From: Bradyrhizobium guangdongense
GTDB lineage: Bacteria > Pseudomonadota > Alphaproteobacteria > Rhizobiales > Xanthobacteraceae
NCBI RefSeq assembly: GCF_004114975.1
Contig: NZ_CP030051.1
Coordinates: forward strand, 744,001-808,000
DNA length: 64,000 nucleotides
Reading direction: 5' to 3'
In this document: positions 36,012 through 44,876 of the stretch, one piece after another
How positions within the stretch are numbered: position 1 is the stretch's first letter
How the letters are laid out: each line of letters starts with the position of its first letter
Program-made: the position numbers and the translations under genes
The notes under the pieces: model-generated
Seen by the model: the letters and a program-made list of their open reading frames with translations, nothing else
What the model was told of the DNA's origin: nothing
The model's database searches: none

Positions 36012-37676
<1,665 letters not shown>

Positions 37677-37788
37677 TCATGCGCAGGCCCGAAGGACTTC
37701 TGGGCAATGAGATCATCTGGTAGGCTTGACCTCGTCCTGCGAGTGACCGACTGCGCCGGCTGCTCAGGACGGATCGGACAACGGCAGA

Positions 37789-38103
37789 TTACGCCGCCTT
37801 CTTCTTGGACTCGCTGACCTCGAGCACGCCCATGATGTCGCTCTCCTTCATGATCAGAAGGTCTTGGCCGTCAATCCTCACTTCGGTGCCGGACCATTTG
37901 CCGAACAGCACGCGGTCTCCGACCTTTAGGTCGATCTCGGTCAGCCTGCCGGCTTCGTCGCGGCCGCCGGGGCCAACGGCGACGATTTCGCCTTGCGAGG
38001 GCTTCTCCTTTGCATTGTCGGGAATGATGATGCCGCCCTTGCTCGTTGCTTCGGCGTCGACGCGTTTGACCACCACTCGGTCGTGGAGCGGACGGAATTT
38101 CAT
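37789..38103 (-). CDS. groES: Co-chaperonin GroES
   Basis: The product has 104 residues starting [20 protein letters not shown]. The mobile loop [19 protein letters not shown] is clear. GAGGG precedes the ATG at 38103. It caps GroEL. The leader contains a CIRCE-like inverted repeat at 38130-38156. Confidence 0.97.
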   Translation of the reverse strand: MKFRPLHDRVVVKRVDAEATSKGGIIIPDNAKEKPSQGEIVAVGPGGRDEAGRLTEIDLKVGDRVLFGKWSGTEVRIDGQDLLIMKESDIMGVLEVSESKKKAA

Positions 38104-38129
38104 GAGTGCCCTCTGTTCTATTTTCGGCC

Positions 38130-38156
38130 CCAGCAGTCTAATCTCGAGACTGCCAA
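38130..38156 (-). promoter_or_regulatory. CIRCE-like inverted repeat upstream of groES
   Basis: On the minus strand TTGGCAGTC, nine bases, then GACTGCTGG. CIRCE, the HrcA operator, is TTAGCACTC-N9-GAGTGCTAA. Spacing is exact, and the C-to-G change in one arm is matched in the other, so the inverted repeat is kept while the sequence has shifted. It lies 27 bases upstream of the ATG. Confidence 0.65.
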
Positions 38157-38693
38157 CCTTCTGCAACTATGTCCGCGCGAGCGACATACAAGACATTGCC
38201 GGAGCGATATTCGGCGGCGAGTGGTCTGCGTGAGAAATCGATAGCTATTTGCTGGGAAAGCGCGCACGGTGCCTTAGAGGCCAACGGCTTACTTTGTGCG
38301 TCCGCGCTGTGGCTCGCGGATGCGCAACGCGATGATGCGAGCGGGTCTCATCAGTGATTTTCTGGTCGATCTCGCGGTTGTTATCATGAAAGCCCGGGCT
38401 CGTGGCAAAGGCGCACTACGTGCCCGAGCTTTGCGCGAATCCTAGCGCTGACCGGTATGTACGATCGGAATCTGGTCGCCTCGGCACTTCTGAACCTCAC
38501 GCCGCTCGCCGGCGAGAACTGAGCTGGCGCGAGCTGGTGGCCAACGAACAGGAGTCCATTTCGGGCTCTCAACAGAAAGAGTTTATATGCAGAATCTCTC
38601 ACCGCGGCACGTCAAGTCGGAAGAATCCATTCGGCTCGGCGTGGTTTCCGGATGGTATTCGACCAAAGTCAGTGGAACGTTTGTGTCCGGTCC
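38157..38693. other. No gene recognised
   Basis: Several open frames overlap here without start signals or recognisable sequence. The left part should contain the groESL promoter on the minus strand; I could not fix a sigma-32 site with confidence. Confidence 0.45.
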
Positions 38694-38912
38694 TCACGAG
38701 TCGGAGGCTGATTGCCTGCGCAGGATCGCCGAAATTAATCCTCCGCCCGCGAAGCGTAAATAATTCGATCTCTGGAGCTGCCAGTAAGAGCACACAGTTA
38801 ACAAATAGCCGACACTGCAGAGCAACAGTTCATCGCGCAACAAGCCCGTCAGGAGGGTGATCGCAAGGGCTAACAAAGCAACGATCAGGAACGCATATGG
38901 AGTGCCGGCCAT
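38694..38912 (-). CDS. Possible small membrane protein, 72 residues
   Basis: From the ATG at 38912 the frame has two hydrophobic segments, AFLIVALLALAITLLTGLL and LLLCSVGYLLTVCSYW, then a basic tail. The layout recalls small exopolysaccharide-regulating membrane proteins, but there is no clear sequence signature. The ribosome binding site is weak. Confidence 0.4.
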   Translation of the reverse strand: MAGTPYAFLIVALLALAITLLTGLLRDELLLCSVGYLLTVCSYWQLQRSNYLRFAGGGLISAILRRQSASDS

Positions 38913-39188
38913 GTTCGCCGCACCAAGAACAGGCAGTGATGACGCGGCTGTCGTCTTTGTCAGGTGCCGCTGGTACACATTCGACGCACGACAACAACAC
39001 TCCGCGAAGTGGCCGCGTCCTGATCGCTAAGGCCGCGATGCGGCAGATGTTCCGATCGTCAAAACTTTCGGACCTAACACGCTCGTCAGCTTCAAGGTCT
39101 GGACTGACGAGCTTGTGTAAGCACTGATTGAGTACCAAACGGGCTGAGATTGATCTCGCTAATTGGTTAGAAGGCTGCTACACGGTTC

Positions 39189-39264
39189 GCATCACCGCAC
39201 GCTACTTGGCTGTTATCGGTGACTGAGAGCGTTGCGCTCCCGCCTCAACCCAAGAGAAGGCGGT
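39189..39264 (+). promoter_or_regulatory. GGTGACTGAGAG leader element, copy at 39189
   Basis: GCATCACCG (39189-39197) pairs with CGGTGACTG (39217-39225); the loop has CTTGGC. GAGCG-TTG-CGCTC forms a second hairpin. CCGCC (39240-39244) pairs with GGCGG (39259-39263), which overlaps the ribosome binding site five bases before the ATG. This is the clearest copy. Confidence 0.7.
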
Positions 39265-39267
39265 CAG

Positions 39268-39369
39268 ATGTTAAATTCCGACAAATTCGACATTCGAGAG
39301 TGGCTCGTACCACCTTTATTGGTACCGGCCTTCCTTGTACTGCTGATTGCGGTGACGGCCGTTTTATAG
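39268..39369 (+). CDS. Mini membrane protein, REWLVPP family, 33 residues
   Basis: The protein reads MLNSDKFDIREWLVPPLLVP followed by a hydrophobic stretch AFLVLLIAVTAVL. One membrane helix starts right after the REWLVPP motif. Close relatives are at 42568 (SEWIVPPVIVP) and 48408 (REWLVPPILLP), each downstream of the same leader. Probably an inner-membrane miniprotein that binds a larger partner. Confidence 0.7.
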   Translation: MLNSDKFDIREWLVPPLLVPAFLVLLIAVTAVL

Positions 39370-39446
39370 CGGTATCCGTTCAATCACCCTACGTCAGAAC
39401 TGCAAACCGGGGCGTTGAGTCAGTTCAAGCCAAACGGGAGCCCGAA

Positions 39447-39641
39447 ATGGCAAACACGGCAATCATCAGGGACGCTTATGGGGTTCCGGCAATCTTCGTT
39501 GGTTCGAAGACCGGCCGGGACGATGCGCCCTTTGTTTTCGTGAGGGTCGGAGGTGAGGAGCGCCGAATGCGTTGGTCCGAATGGGATGCTCTTCCGGCCT
39601 GGACGGGCGAGAGCCCCACCTGGGCGAGCAAAACCAAATAG
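39447..39641 (+). CDS. Conserved small protein, 64 residues
   Basis: The product starts MANTAIIRDAYGVPAIFVGS and has beta-rich FVFVRVGGEERRMRWSEWDA. CGGGAG precedes the ATG. It follows the mini membrane protein gene at 77 bases on the same strand. I do not recognise the family. Confidence 0.55.
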   Translation: MANTAIIRDAYGVPAIFVGSKTGRDDAPFVFVRVGGEERRMRWSEWDALPAWTGESPTWASKTK

Positions 39642-39657
39642 CCATGGAGTGTCCAGC

Positions 39658-39930
39658 GTGAGGATGGTTCGAACCGGCACATGCACCGCGGCGTTCTTGC
39701 TTGCATCAGTACTGGGCATATTCACACCAGCGGCTTTTGCCGCAGAACCGAACTGCCGCGCGATCGAAAGCATCAGCGCACGCCTCTCCTGCTACGATGC
39801 GGCATTTCCTCCAAAAGCCAGGAAGCCCGCCGAAGCTGGCATCGACTCATCGTCAGGCTACAAGGATCCATTTCTTGCGGAGGAAGCCCGAACCGCCGCG
39901 AAGCTCAAGAATATTTGCCGCGGTTGCTGA
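39658..39930 (+). CDS. Small exported protein, 90 residues
   Basis: A GTG start follows GGAG. The signal peptide is CTAAFLLASVLGIFTPAAFA, cleaved before AEPN. The mature part has AIESISARLSCYDAAFPPKA, a Cys-Tyr-Asp pattern seen in many small exported bacterial proteins, and a second Cys pair at the end. Probably periplasmic. Confidence 0.6.
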   Translation: MRMVRTGTCTAAFLLASVLGIFTPAAFAAEPNCRAIESISARLSCYDAAFPPKARKPAEAGIDSSSGYKDPFLAEEARTAAKLKNICRGC

Positions 39931-39972
39931 GTTTCGCTTCCGAACATGCGCGTCAACTGAGAGAGCCTGAAG

Positions 39973-40227
39973 ATGACGGACGATGATGCTAAAGTTCGCA
40001 GAGTTGGCCGCGAACGAAAGCGCGCTCTTCATCTGGCGGGCACGGTTTTGGATGGGAAGGCAGACCGCTCCGCGAGTTTTAAGGACCAGTCGGCTAGAAA
40101 GCAGGCCTGCTTGACGGGCCAGCGGAATTCACAGCGGTCCGCGTCGATCGTTCGAAGAAGACTCCAAACGATGCTGAGTGACCGAGGTTGGTCGACGCGC
40201 GCGGTTGCTCAGCACGCAGAGTCATGA
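39973..40227 (+). CDS. Possible basic small protein, 84 residues
   Basis: The frame is strongly basic (VGRERKRALHLAG, VRRRLQTMLSDRGW) and would be a DNA-associated peptide if real. No clear ribosome binding site, and no recognised family. Confidence 0.3.
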   Translation: MTDDDAKVRRVGRERKRALHLAGTVLDGKADRSASFKDQSARKQACLTGQRNSQRSASIVRRRLQTMLSDRGWSTRAVAQHAES

Positions 40228-40233
40228 TGGTGC

Positions 40234-40413
40234 ATGGAACATCAGGGCGTCAAATACACTGTGGTCCAGACGATCAATCCGCCCGGTTGGAAGTGGTCGT
40301 TTGAGCGGGAAGGTCGCTCACCCCGAACCGGAATTGCCTTCAATCGGGCGGAAGCTGTCAGCGCAGCGGAACGAGCAATCAGCCAAACGATCAGAGATCA
40401 GCAACGGCAATAG
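40234..40413 (+). CDS. Conserved small protein, 59 residues
   Basis: The product starts MEHQGVKYTVVQTINPPGWK and continues WSFEREGRSPRTG, with a C-terminal helix AVSAAERAISQTIRD. The beta-hairpin plus helix layout matches a small rhizobial family I know as hypothetical. Its start lies just after the end of the previous frame. Confidence 0.6.
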   Translation: MEHQGVKYTVVQTINPPGWKWSFEREGRSPRTGIAFNRAEAVSAAERAISQTIRDQQRQ

Positions 40414-40670
40414 TGGCGACCGGTTTGCAGCTCTTGCTTCAATATCAATGGAGGAGGCGCCGTTCTCGGCATGTTGCCTTCCGGTGCCGGCCTCGCCATG
40501 GCGCAAGTGCGGGTCGCAAAAGCTCGCAAGCAGGCGGCGGAGAATTGCGAGAGAGTTGCTCCCGGCTTGTACCGTTACAGACCATCGATTAGCTCCAGCA
40601 ATCGCAAATGTTCCCGCCTAGGATACGAACAAAGCGCTCGCTATTCGGCACATAGCGGCGCACTATCTCA

Positions 40671-40747
40671 TTACCATCGAGCGGCCCATAGCATCTATCG
40701 CTGGTGTGGACGCAAGCTGCGCTCCCGCTCACCCCCGCAGCGGAGCG
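40671..40747 (+). promoter_or_regulatory. Divergent leader element, copy at 40671
   Basis: TTACCA (40671-40676) can pair with TGGTG (40702-40706), and GCTGCGCTCCCGC stands at 40717-40729. The GACTGAGAG block is replaced by GTGGACGCAAG. The position, just before a small gene, and the shared GCGCTCCCGC block suggest a diverged member of the leader family. Confidence 0.4.
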
Positions 40748-40753
40748 TTAGAC

Positions 40754-40954
40754 ATGCCGGCGAGACGGTCTCCAGTACAATCCCTGACATTCGAATACCG
40801 CCTCGCGCAAGAGGCGATCAATCTCCGCCTACAGGCCAACGGGATGCCTGCTGGCGTCCGCCGCACGGAGCTTCTGCGAAAAGCCCGGCAGATCGATGTT
40901 GCCGGGGAGATTAACAACTGGTTGTCCTCACCGGGACTACAGCCGCCCACCTGA
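40754..40954 (+). CDS. Conserved small protein, 66 residues
   Basis: The product starts MPARRSPVQSLTFEYRLAQE and continues with LLRKARQIDVAGEINNWLSS. I recognise the family from Bradyrhizobium as hypothetical. CGGAG precedes the ATG within the end of the leader. A strong terminator follows at 41053. Confidence 0.7.
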   Translation: MPARRSPVQSLTFEYRLAQEAINLRLQANGMPAGVRRTELLRKARQIDVAGEINNWLSSPGLQPPT

Positions 40955-41052
40955 ATTTTAGTCTTGTTCTTGACGGACGTATTGAACTTCAGCATGCCAA
41001 GTGGAGACAAACCTTTATCGGGATTTTACTCTCACCCTCCCGGGGCTGGTAA

Positions 41053-41090
41053 GCCGCCGCCTGCGCTTGATTTAAGCGGGCGGCGTTTTT
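41053..41090 (+). terminator. Rho-independent terminator
   Basis: GCCGCC and GCGCTT of the left arm pair with AAGC and GGGCGGC of the right arm, followed by five T at 41086-41090. It lies about 100 bases after the stop of the 40754 gene. Confidence 0.8.
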
Positions 41091-41185
41091 GCTTTGAGGT
41101 CGTAAGCCATTGGATGCGTCATCTAGCGGCCGATGGTGACATATGGCTTTTTAGGAACGCCGCTCGAAGATCGGATTTAAGCTTA

Positions 41186-41253
41186 ATCACCTTTCCAAAT
41201 CCCTGGGCACTATCGGTGACCGAGAGCTTGTTACTCCCGCTCGAAGTGGTGGG
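41186..41253 (+). promoter_or_regulatory. GGTGACTGAGAG leader element, copy at 41186
   Basis: ATCACC (41186-41191) pairs with GGTGAC (41215-41220). CGAGAG and CTCCCGC (41234-41240) follow. CCCGC can pair with GTGGG immediately before the ATG at 41254, so the start region would be hidden. Confidence 0.65.
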
Positions 41254-41421
41254 ATGCACATGTGCAATAAGTGCGACCAGATAGACAACGAGATTGAACA
41301 TCTTCGCGTGTTGATATCACCTGGGATGGACACCCTTAGCCTGGCGATGATCCGATGCGCCATCGAATTGCTGGAAGCCGACAAAGCTACCCTTAGGCAT
41401 CAAGGCAGCCCGCATACATAA
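41254..41421 (+). CDS. Small Cys-pair protein, 55 residues
   Basis: The product begins MHMCNKCDQIDNEIEHLRVL, and a second ATG two codons later may be the real start. One CxxC pair is followed by a helix (AMIRCAIELLEADKATLRH). I recall similar short MCDKC-type proteins in Bradyrhizobium as hypothetical. Directly downstream of a leader element. Confidence 0.65.
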   Translation: MHMCNKCDQIDNEIEHLRVLISPGMDTLSLAMIRCAIELLEADKATLRHQGSPHT

Positions 41422-41443
41422 GTGTGCCTTCTTGCAGCCCTGC

Positions 41444-41722
41444 CTAAGGCCTGAAATCGATGCCTCGCAGCACGATGCCGGGCGGGGTGCCTTCGAACTC
41501 CGTAGCGCGATATTTGATTGCCGTGCTCGCTTCGATGCGGTCCCGAAGGCGGATGAACTGGGCTTCCCGCTGCTCGGGCCGGACTTGCGGGCCACACTCA
41601 AGATAGTCCATCGCAGAGGTCGTTATCGCGCAAGGAATCTCCTTGGCACCGTCGTGCATCGAGAACCGTACGATCATTCGGTCGTACTCGTGACCGATAA
41701 AGCGGCCGCTGGTCAATGTCAT
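41444..41722 (-). CDS. DUF1488-family protein
   Basis: The 92-residue product contains VRFSMHDGAKEIPCAITTSA and FIRLRDRIEASTAIKY, typical of DUF1488. The role is unknown. It is last in a three-gene minus-strand set with 41750 and 42043. Confidence 0.8.
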   Translation of the reverse strand: MTLTSGRFIGHEYDRMIVRFSMHDGAKEIPCAITTSAMDYLECGPQVRPEQREAQFIRLRDRIEASTAIKYRATEFEGTPPGIVLRGIDFRP

Positions 41723-41749
41723 AGCCTGCTCCAGTACGCTTTAGCCGCC

Positions 41750-42046
41750 TCAGCACTCCCCGCCGAGCCGGAGGAAATCGTCGAACAGCGCCGATACCAG
41801 AGCGCGGTGGCGCGTGTCCTCGGCGGGGAGGCTCGCAACGTAAAGGTTGAGCAGATAGCGCGCCTTCACCGCCGCCTCAGGCCAGGAGGTGGCGGGCACC
41901 GTCATAAGGCGGTTTTCGAGATCGGACTCGCGTTCACGCAGTTCCCTGACATTGTTCTCGACCTCGGCCAGCGCGCGGCGCAGGTCGGTGGCCTTCTGCG
42001 CGGCCATGCCGCGGTGCTTGTCGAGCTCGACCGGGATGTCGGTCAT
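41750..42046 (-). CDS. Conserved coiled-coil protein, 98 residues
   Basis: The product has a long charged helix (ALAEVENNVRELRERESDLE) and ends ALVSALFDDFLRLGGEC. Its start overlaps the end of the gene at 42043-42303, so translation is coupled. Hypothetical family that I associate with Bradyrhizobium, next to DUF1488. Confidence 0.7.
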   Translation of the reverse strand: MTDIPVELDKHRGMAAQKATDLRRALAEVENNVRELRERESDLENRLMTVPATSWPEAAVKARYLLNLYVASLPAEDTRHRALVSALFDDFLRLGGEC

Positions 42047-42303
42047 CGGCGCTCCACATCGGCGCGTTGAGCGTCCGCGAGGTCGACCGAACCAATCGAG
42101 CGCACCTCTGTCGCGCCCCGCACCGCTTCGGACGGCACCGTAATCATGGTGGCGACACGGCGCCAGACCGCAAACGACAACCCATCGATCATCTCTTCGT
42201 CGGTGACGACCTCATAGGGGCCCGCCGGCAATTCCCGCGCGATGCCGCGGATGTGGAACGGATGCCTGAATGTGACGGTTTCCCGCCGCGAACGGATGGT
42301 CAT
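42043..42303 (-). CDS. Conserved small protein, 86 residues
   Basis: The product starts MTIRSRRETVTFRHPFHIRG and continues AGPYEVVTDEEMIDGLSF then a hydrophobic RRVATMITVP. The pattern is a rhizobial family known as hypothetical. First gene of the set that ends with DUF1488. Confidence 0.7.
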   Translation of the reverse strand: MTIRSRRETVTFRHPFHIRGIARELPAGPYEVVTDEEMIDGLSFAVWRRVATMITVPSEAVRGATEVRSIGSVDLADAQRADVERR

Positions 42304-42454
42304 GCGCGCCTGCCTTCCTGCGATAGCCGCCCCAACCGACACCGGCGATCACGACCATGCGCTCTGAACAGGGCAATAGCCAGCACTATCGAGGCCATCG
42401 TGCGCGCGGCGTTTTAGTCCTCGCTATCTCCTTGATGCAGGCGTAGGCTCATCC

Positions 42455-42551
42455 GCATCACCGCATGTTCTGCTACGGCATCGACCGGTGACTGAGGGTC
42501 ACGTGCGCTCCCGCCGAGAAGCCAGTCACTGAAGCACGACTTCGTCGTGCT
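42455..42551 (+). promoter_or_regulatory. GGTGACTGAGAG leader element, copy at 42455, with extra hairpin
   Basis: GCATCACCG (42455-42463) pairs with CGGTGACTG (42486-42494); the loop has CTGCTACGGC. GAGGG and GCGCTCCCGCC follow to 42514. A perfect hairpin AGCACGAC-TTC-GTCGTGCT at 42533-42551 comes next, then the CAGGAG ribosome binding site. CTCC of the leader can pair with this GGAG. Confidence 0.65.
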
Positions 42552-42567
42552 CGTGCAGGAGCATGCG

Positions 42568-42666
42568 ATGCCGCGCTTTCGTGCCTCGGAATGGATCGTT
42601 CCGCCCGTCATCGTTCCCTTGTTCCTTCTGCTGCTCGTCGCGGCGGCTGCCCTGTTCCATGGCTAG
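42568..42666 (+). CDS. Mini membrane protein, REWLVPP family, 32 residues
   Basis: The protein reads MPRFRASEWIVPPVIVPLFL, then LLLVAAAALFHG. SEWIVPP corresponds to REWLVPP of the copies at 39268 and 48408, and one membrane helix follows. GGAGCATGCG precedes the ATG. Its stop overlaps the start of the next gene by eight bases. Confidence 0.7.
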   Translation: MPRFRASEWIVPPVIVPLFLLLLVAAAALFHG

Positions 42667-43003
42667 GCCGATCCGCGTGCCCTACCTCGTCACCGGAACG
42701 AACGAATATGGCTGCGCCAGTCACGGCCGGGGCAGCCCGACCCTCGCGCTGAGGCTGGCGCGAAAACTGCTGCGCGACGGTTACATGGACGTGCGCGTCT
42801 GCACGCCGCGCGGTCGCGTGCTGCAATCTGACGAACTGGACGAACTCAAACCTCAAGAGGAGACCTGCATGGCAAAGGGAGAGCAACGCGGCAATCGCGA
42901 AGCCAAGAAACCGAAGAAGGAGAAGGCCAAGGTGATCGCTGCGGCGCCAAGCCGCAAGGAGGCCGCCTGGCAGCCGGATTTCGGGCCGGCAAAGAAGAAA
43001 TAA
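42659..43003 (+). CDS. Two small protein modules in one frame
   Basis: Residues 1-65 read MARPIRVPYLVTGTNEYGCA then PTLALRLARKLLRDGYMDVR, a compact alpha-beta domain. Residues 71-114 start MAKGEQRGNREAKKPKKEKA, a basic peptide I know as a separate small Bradyrhizobium protein. GAGGAG lies just before that internal ATG (42869). Either the modules are fused, or a second product starts internally. Confidence 0.6.
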   Translation: MARPIRVPYLVTGTNEYGCASHGRGSPTLALRLARKLLRDGYMDVRVCTPRGRVLQSDELDELKPQEETCMAKGEQRGNREAKKPKKEKAKVIAAAPSRKEAAWQPDFGPAKKK

Positions 43004-43043
43004 CGGAAGGTCTCCTCGTACGGACTGGTGCGAACCGACGATC

Positions 43044-43357
43044 TCAGCCGGCATCACCATCTTCTGGCCCGAAGTGGTCTGCGAGGGCAGAGCGAAGCGC
43101 GTCCGCTCTGCCTTCCAGTCGGACGTCTACCTGTTCTGCCATCGCCAGGGCATCGTCGACCTCGATGCTGAGATGGCGGACGGTACACTCGATTTTCGTG
43201 TACCCCAGAAGAAGCTGTACGCTCGCAGGTTGCCGGTTCGGCGATAGATCGAGGTCGCCTTGGTCCGGCGACGGGAATTCGTCCCGAACAGGTGCGGGTC
43301 GGGTCCGATGTCAGCGATCCAGTGAGATAGGAGTCGGGCATCCTGGCGGGTCGTCAT
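43044..43357 (-). pseudogene. Tyrosine recombinase C-terminal remnant
   Basis: Frames read SHWIADIGPDPHLFGT and RRTKATSIYRRTGNLRA, then after a frame change TKIECTVRHLSIEVDDALAM. These match the R, H and Y region of phage-type integrases (LRRTKA, LGHTKI, VRYLGIEVDDAL). The catalytic Tyr position reads His, and the N-terminal part is absent. Dead integrase. Confidence 0.75.
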
Positions 43358-43547
43358 ATCGCCAGATCAACTGGGCCTGGGCATCGCGGTCCAGACAAAT
43401 TGCATGGCGGTTGCCGACCGAATCCCGGGCGATCGATGACGATATCCCTGTAGCTCTCGGCTGACATTGAACGCCTGAACGAATAGCAGGTCTCCAAACT
43501 ATGGGATTCTCCCTCGAACGGACAAATCGCACCGGGCGACGCCAGAT

Positions 43548-44876
43548 TTAAGACATGGCCTGCAACAGCGCGGAGACCTTCATCGTAGCGAAGTGCGAAT
43601 AAGTGTCGGAGACAGCATACGGCAGAATAATCCGGTCGTTATGCGCTATCGCTCCGCAGGTGTAGACGACATTGGGAACATATCCTTCGCGCTCGGACGG
43701 CTCGGGCCGCAGCAGCGGTTCGCTCGAACGCGCCAGCACCTTGGAGGGGTCGCACTTGTCGAGCAGCGCCGCGCCGATCGAGTATTTTCGGACCGGCCCG
43801 ACACCGTGCGTGAGCAGCAGCCATCCCTCTTCCAGCTCGATGGGCGATCCGCAATTGCCGATCTGCACGAACTCCCATGGGAATTGTGGTTTCAGGAGGA
43901 CTTGGCCACCTTCCCATCTGTACAAATCATCCGAATAGACCAGATACAGGTTTTCATTGTCCTGTCGCGCGATCATGGCGAACTTGCCGTCGATCCTGCG
44001 TGGAAACAGCGCCATGCCCTTATTGCGGGCGGCAGTGCCATGCAGCGGCGACATCCGGAACGAGATAAAGTCGCCGGTCTCGATCAATTCCGATCGGATT
44101 GCCGTACCTTGGTAGGCGGTGTAGGTCGCGTAATAGGTCTTCCGGCCGCCGTCGGTGAATTCGACGAAGCGGGCGTCTTCGATGCCATGCGACTGCGAGG
44201 CTGTGACGGGAAAGATGACGCGCTCGCTGATGTCATGATCCGGCCTGAAGGCGAGCTCTACCTCGTCGCCGATCGGCCCTGGAACGAGATGCCGAATCTG
44301 CGGACTTGAAGCGAGCCGAACCGTCGGTTCGACATCAATGCTGCCGTCAGAGGCGATGGTACCGGTGCGAAAGGTCAGCGACGACACATGTCCTTCGCCG
44401 ACGGCACGCAGGCTGAGAATGAAGCGCAGGCTGCCTGCCGGCGTCCCCGACTGGTCGGGGTGTGATACAATGCTCGGATTGAACAGCGCCGAGGCTTCGA
44501 ACGAATACTCATTCATGAAGTAGGCGCCGATTAGCTGGCGTTGCACGCTGGTAAATCTGCAATGCGCTGCCAGCGCCTGCTCCATCTCGTCGGCACGAAG
44601 CTCGAACGTCTCGAGCAGGTTACGATGCCTGCCTGCGAAGTTTTCAAGCACGTCGGCCAACTGGCGCGCCGCCTCCTCCGCATCGAGGTTGAGAACGCGC
44701 TCGACGATATGATTGGCCCGGGTCTTGTCGGTCGGGTTGAGATCGCGCGGTTCGGTCGCTGGCTTGAACGGGCGCACGATGACGCGCGCGGGGTCGGGGC
44801 GCAGATGGAGCGCCTGCCGGTTCAGAAATGTAGTGTGCAAAGGCGTGCCCTCGATTGGCCGGAGCGGATGTCGCAT
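43548..44876 (-). CDS. GH130-family beta-mannoside phosphorylase-like protein
   Basis: The product has 442 residues. Five-bladed propeller motifs of GH130 are visible: FNPSIV, GIEDARFVEF, YYATYTAYQG and IGNCGSPIELEEGWLLLTHG. The family cleaves beta-mannosides by phosphorolysis. The start is at 44876, sharing TGATG with the upstream glycosyltransferase stop. Third gene of the manA-like, transferase, GH130 operon. Confidence 0.88.
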   Translation of the reverse strand: MRHPLRPIEGTPLHTTFLNRQALHLRPDPARVIVRPFKPATEPRDLNPTDKTRANHIVERVLNLDAEEAARQLADVLENFAGRHRNLLETFELRADEMEQALAAHCRFTSVQRQLIGAYFMNEYSFEASALFNPSIVSHPDQSGTPAGSLRFILSLRAVGEGHVSSLTFRTGTIASDGSIDVEPTVRLASSPQIRHLVPGPIGDEVELAFRPDHDISERVIFPVTASQSHGIEDARFVEFTDGGRKTYYATYTAYQGTAIRSELIETGDFISFRMSPLHGTAARNKGMALFPRRIDGKFAMIARQDNENLYLVYSDDLYRWEGGQVLLKPQFPWEFVQIGNCGSPIELEEGWLLLTHGVGPVRKYSIGAALLDKCDPSKVLARSSEPLLRPEPSEREGYVPNVVYTCGAIAHNDRIILPYAVSDTYSHFATMKVSALLQAMS

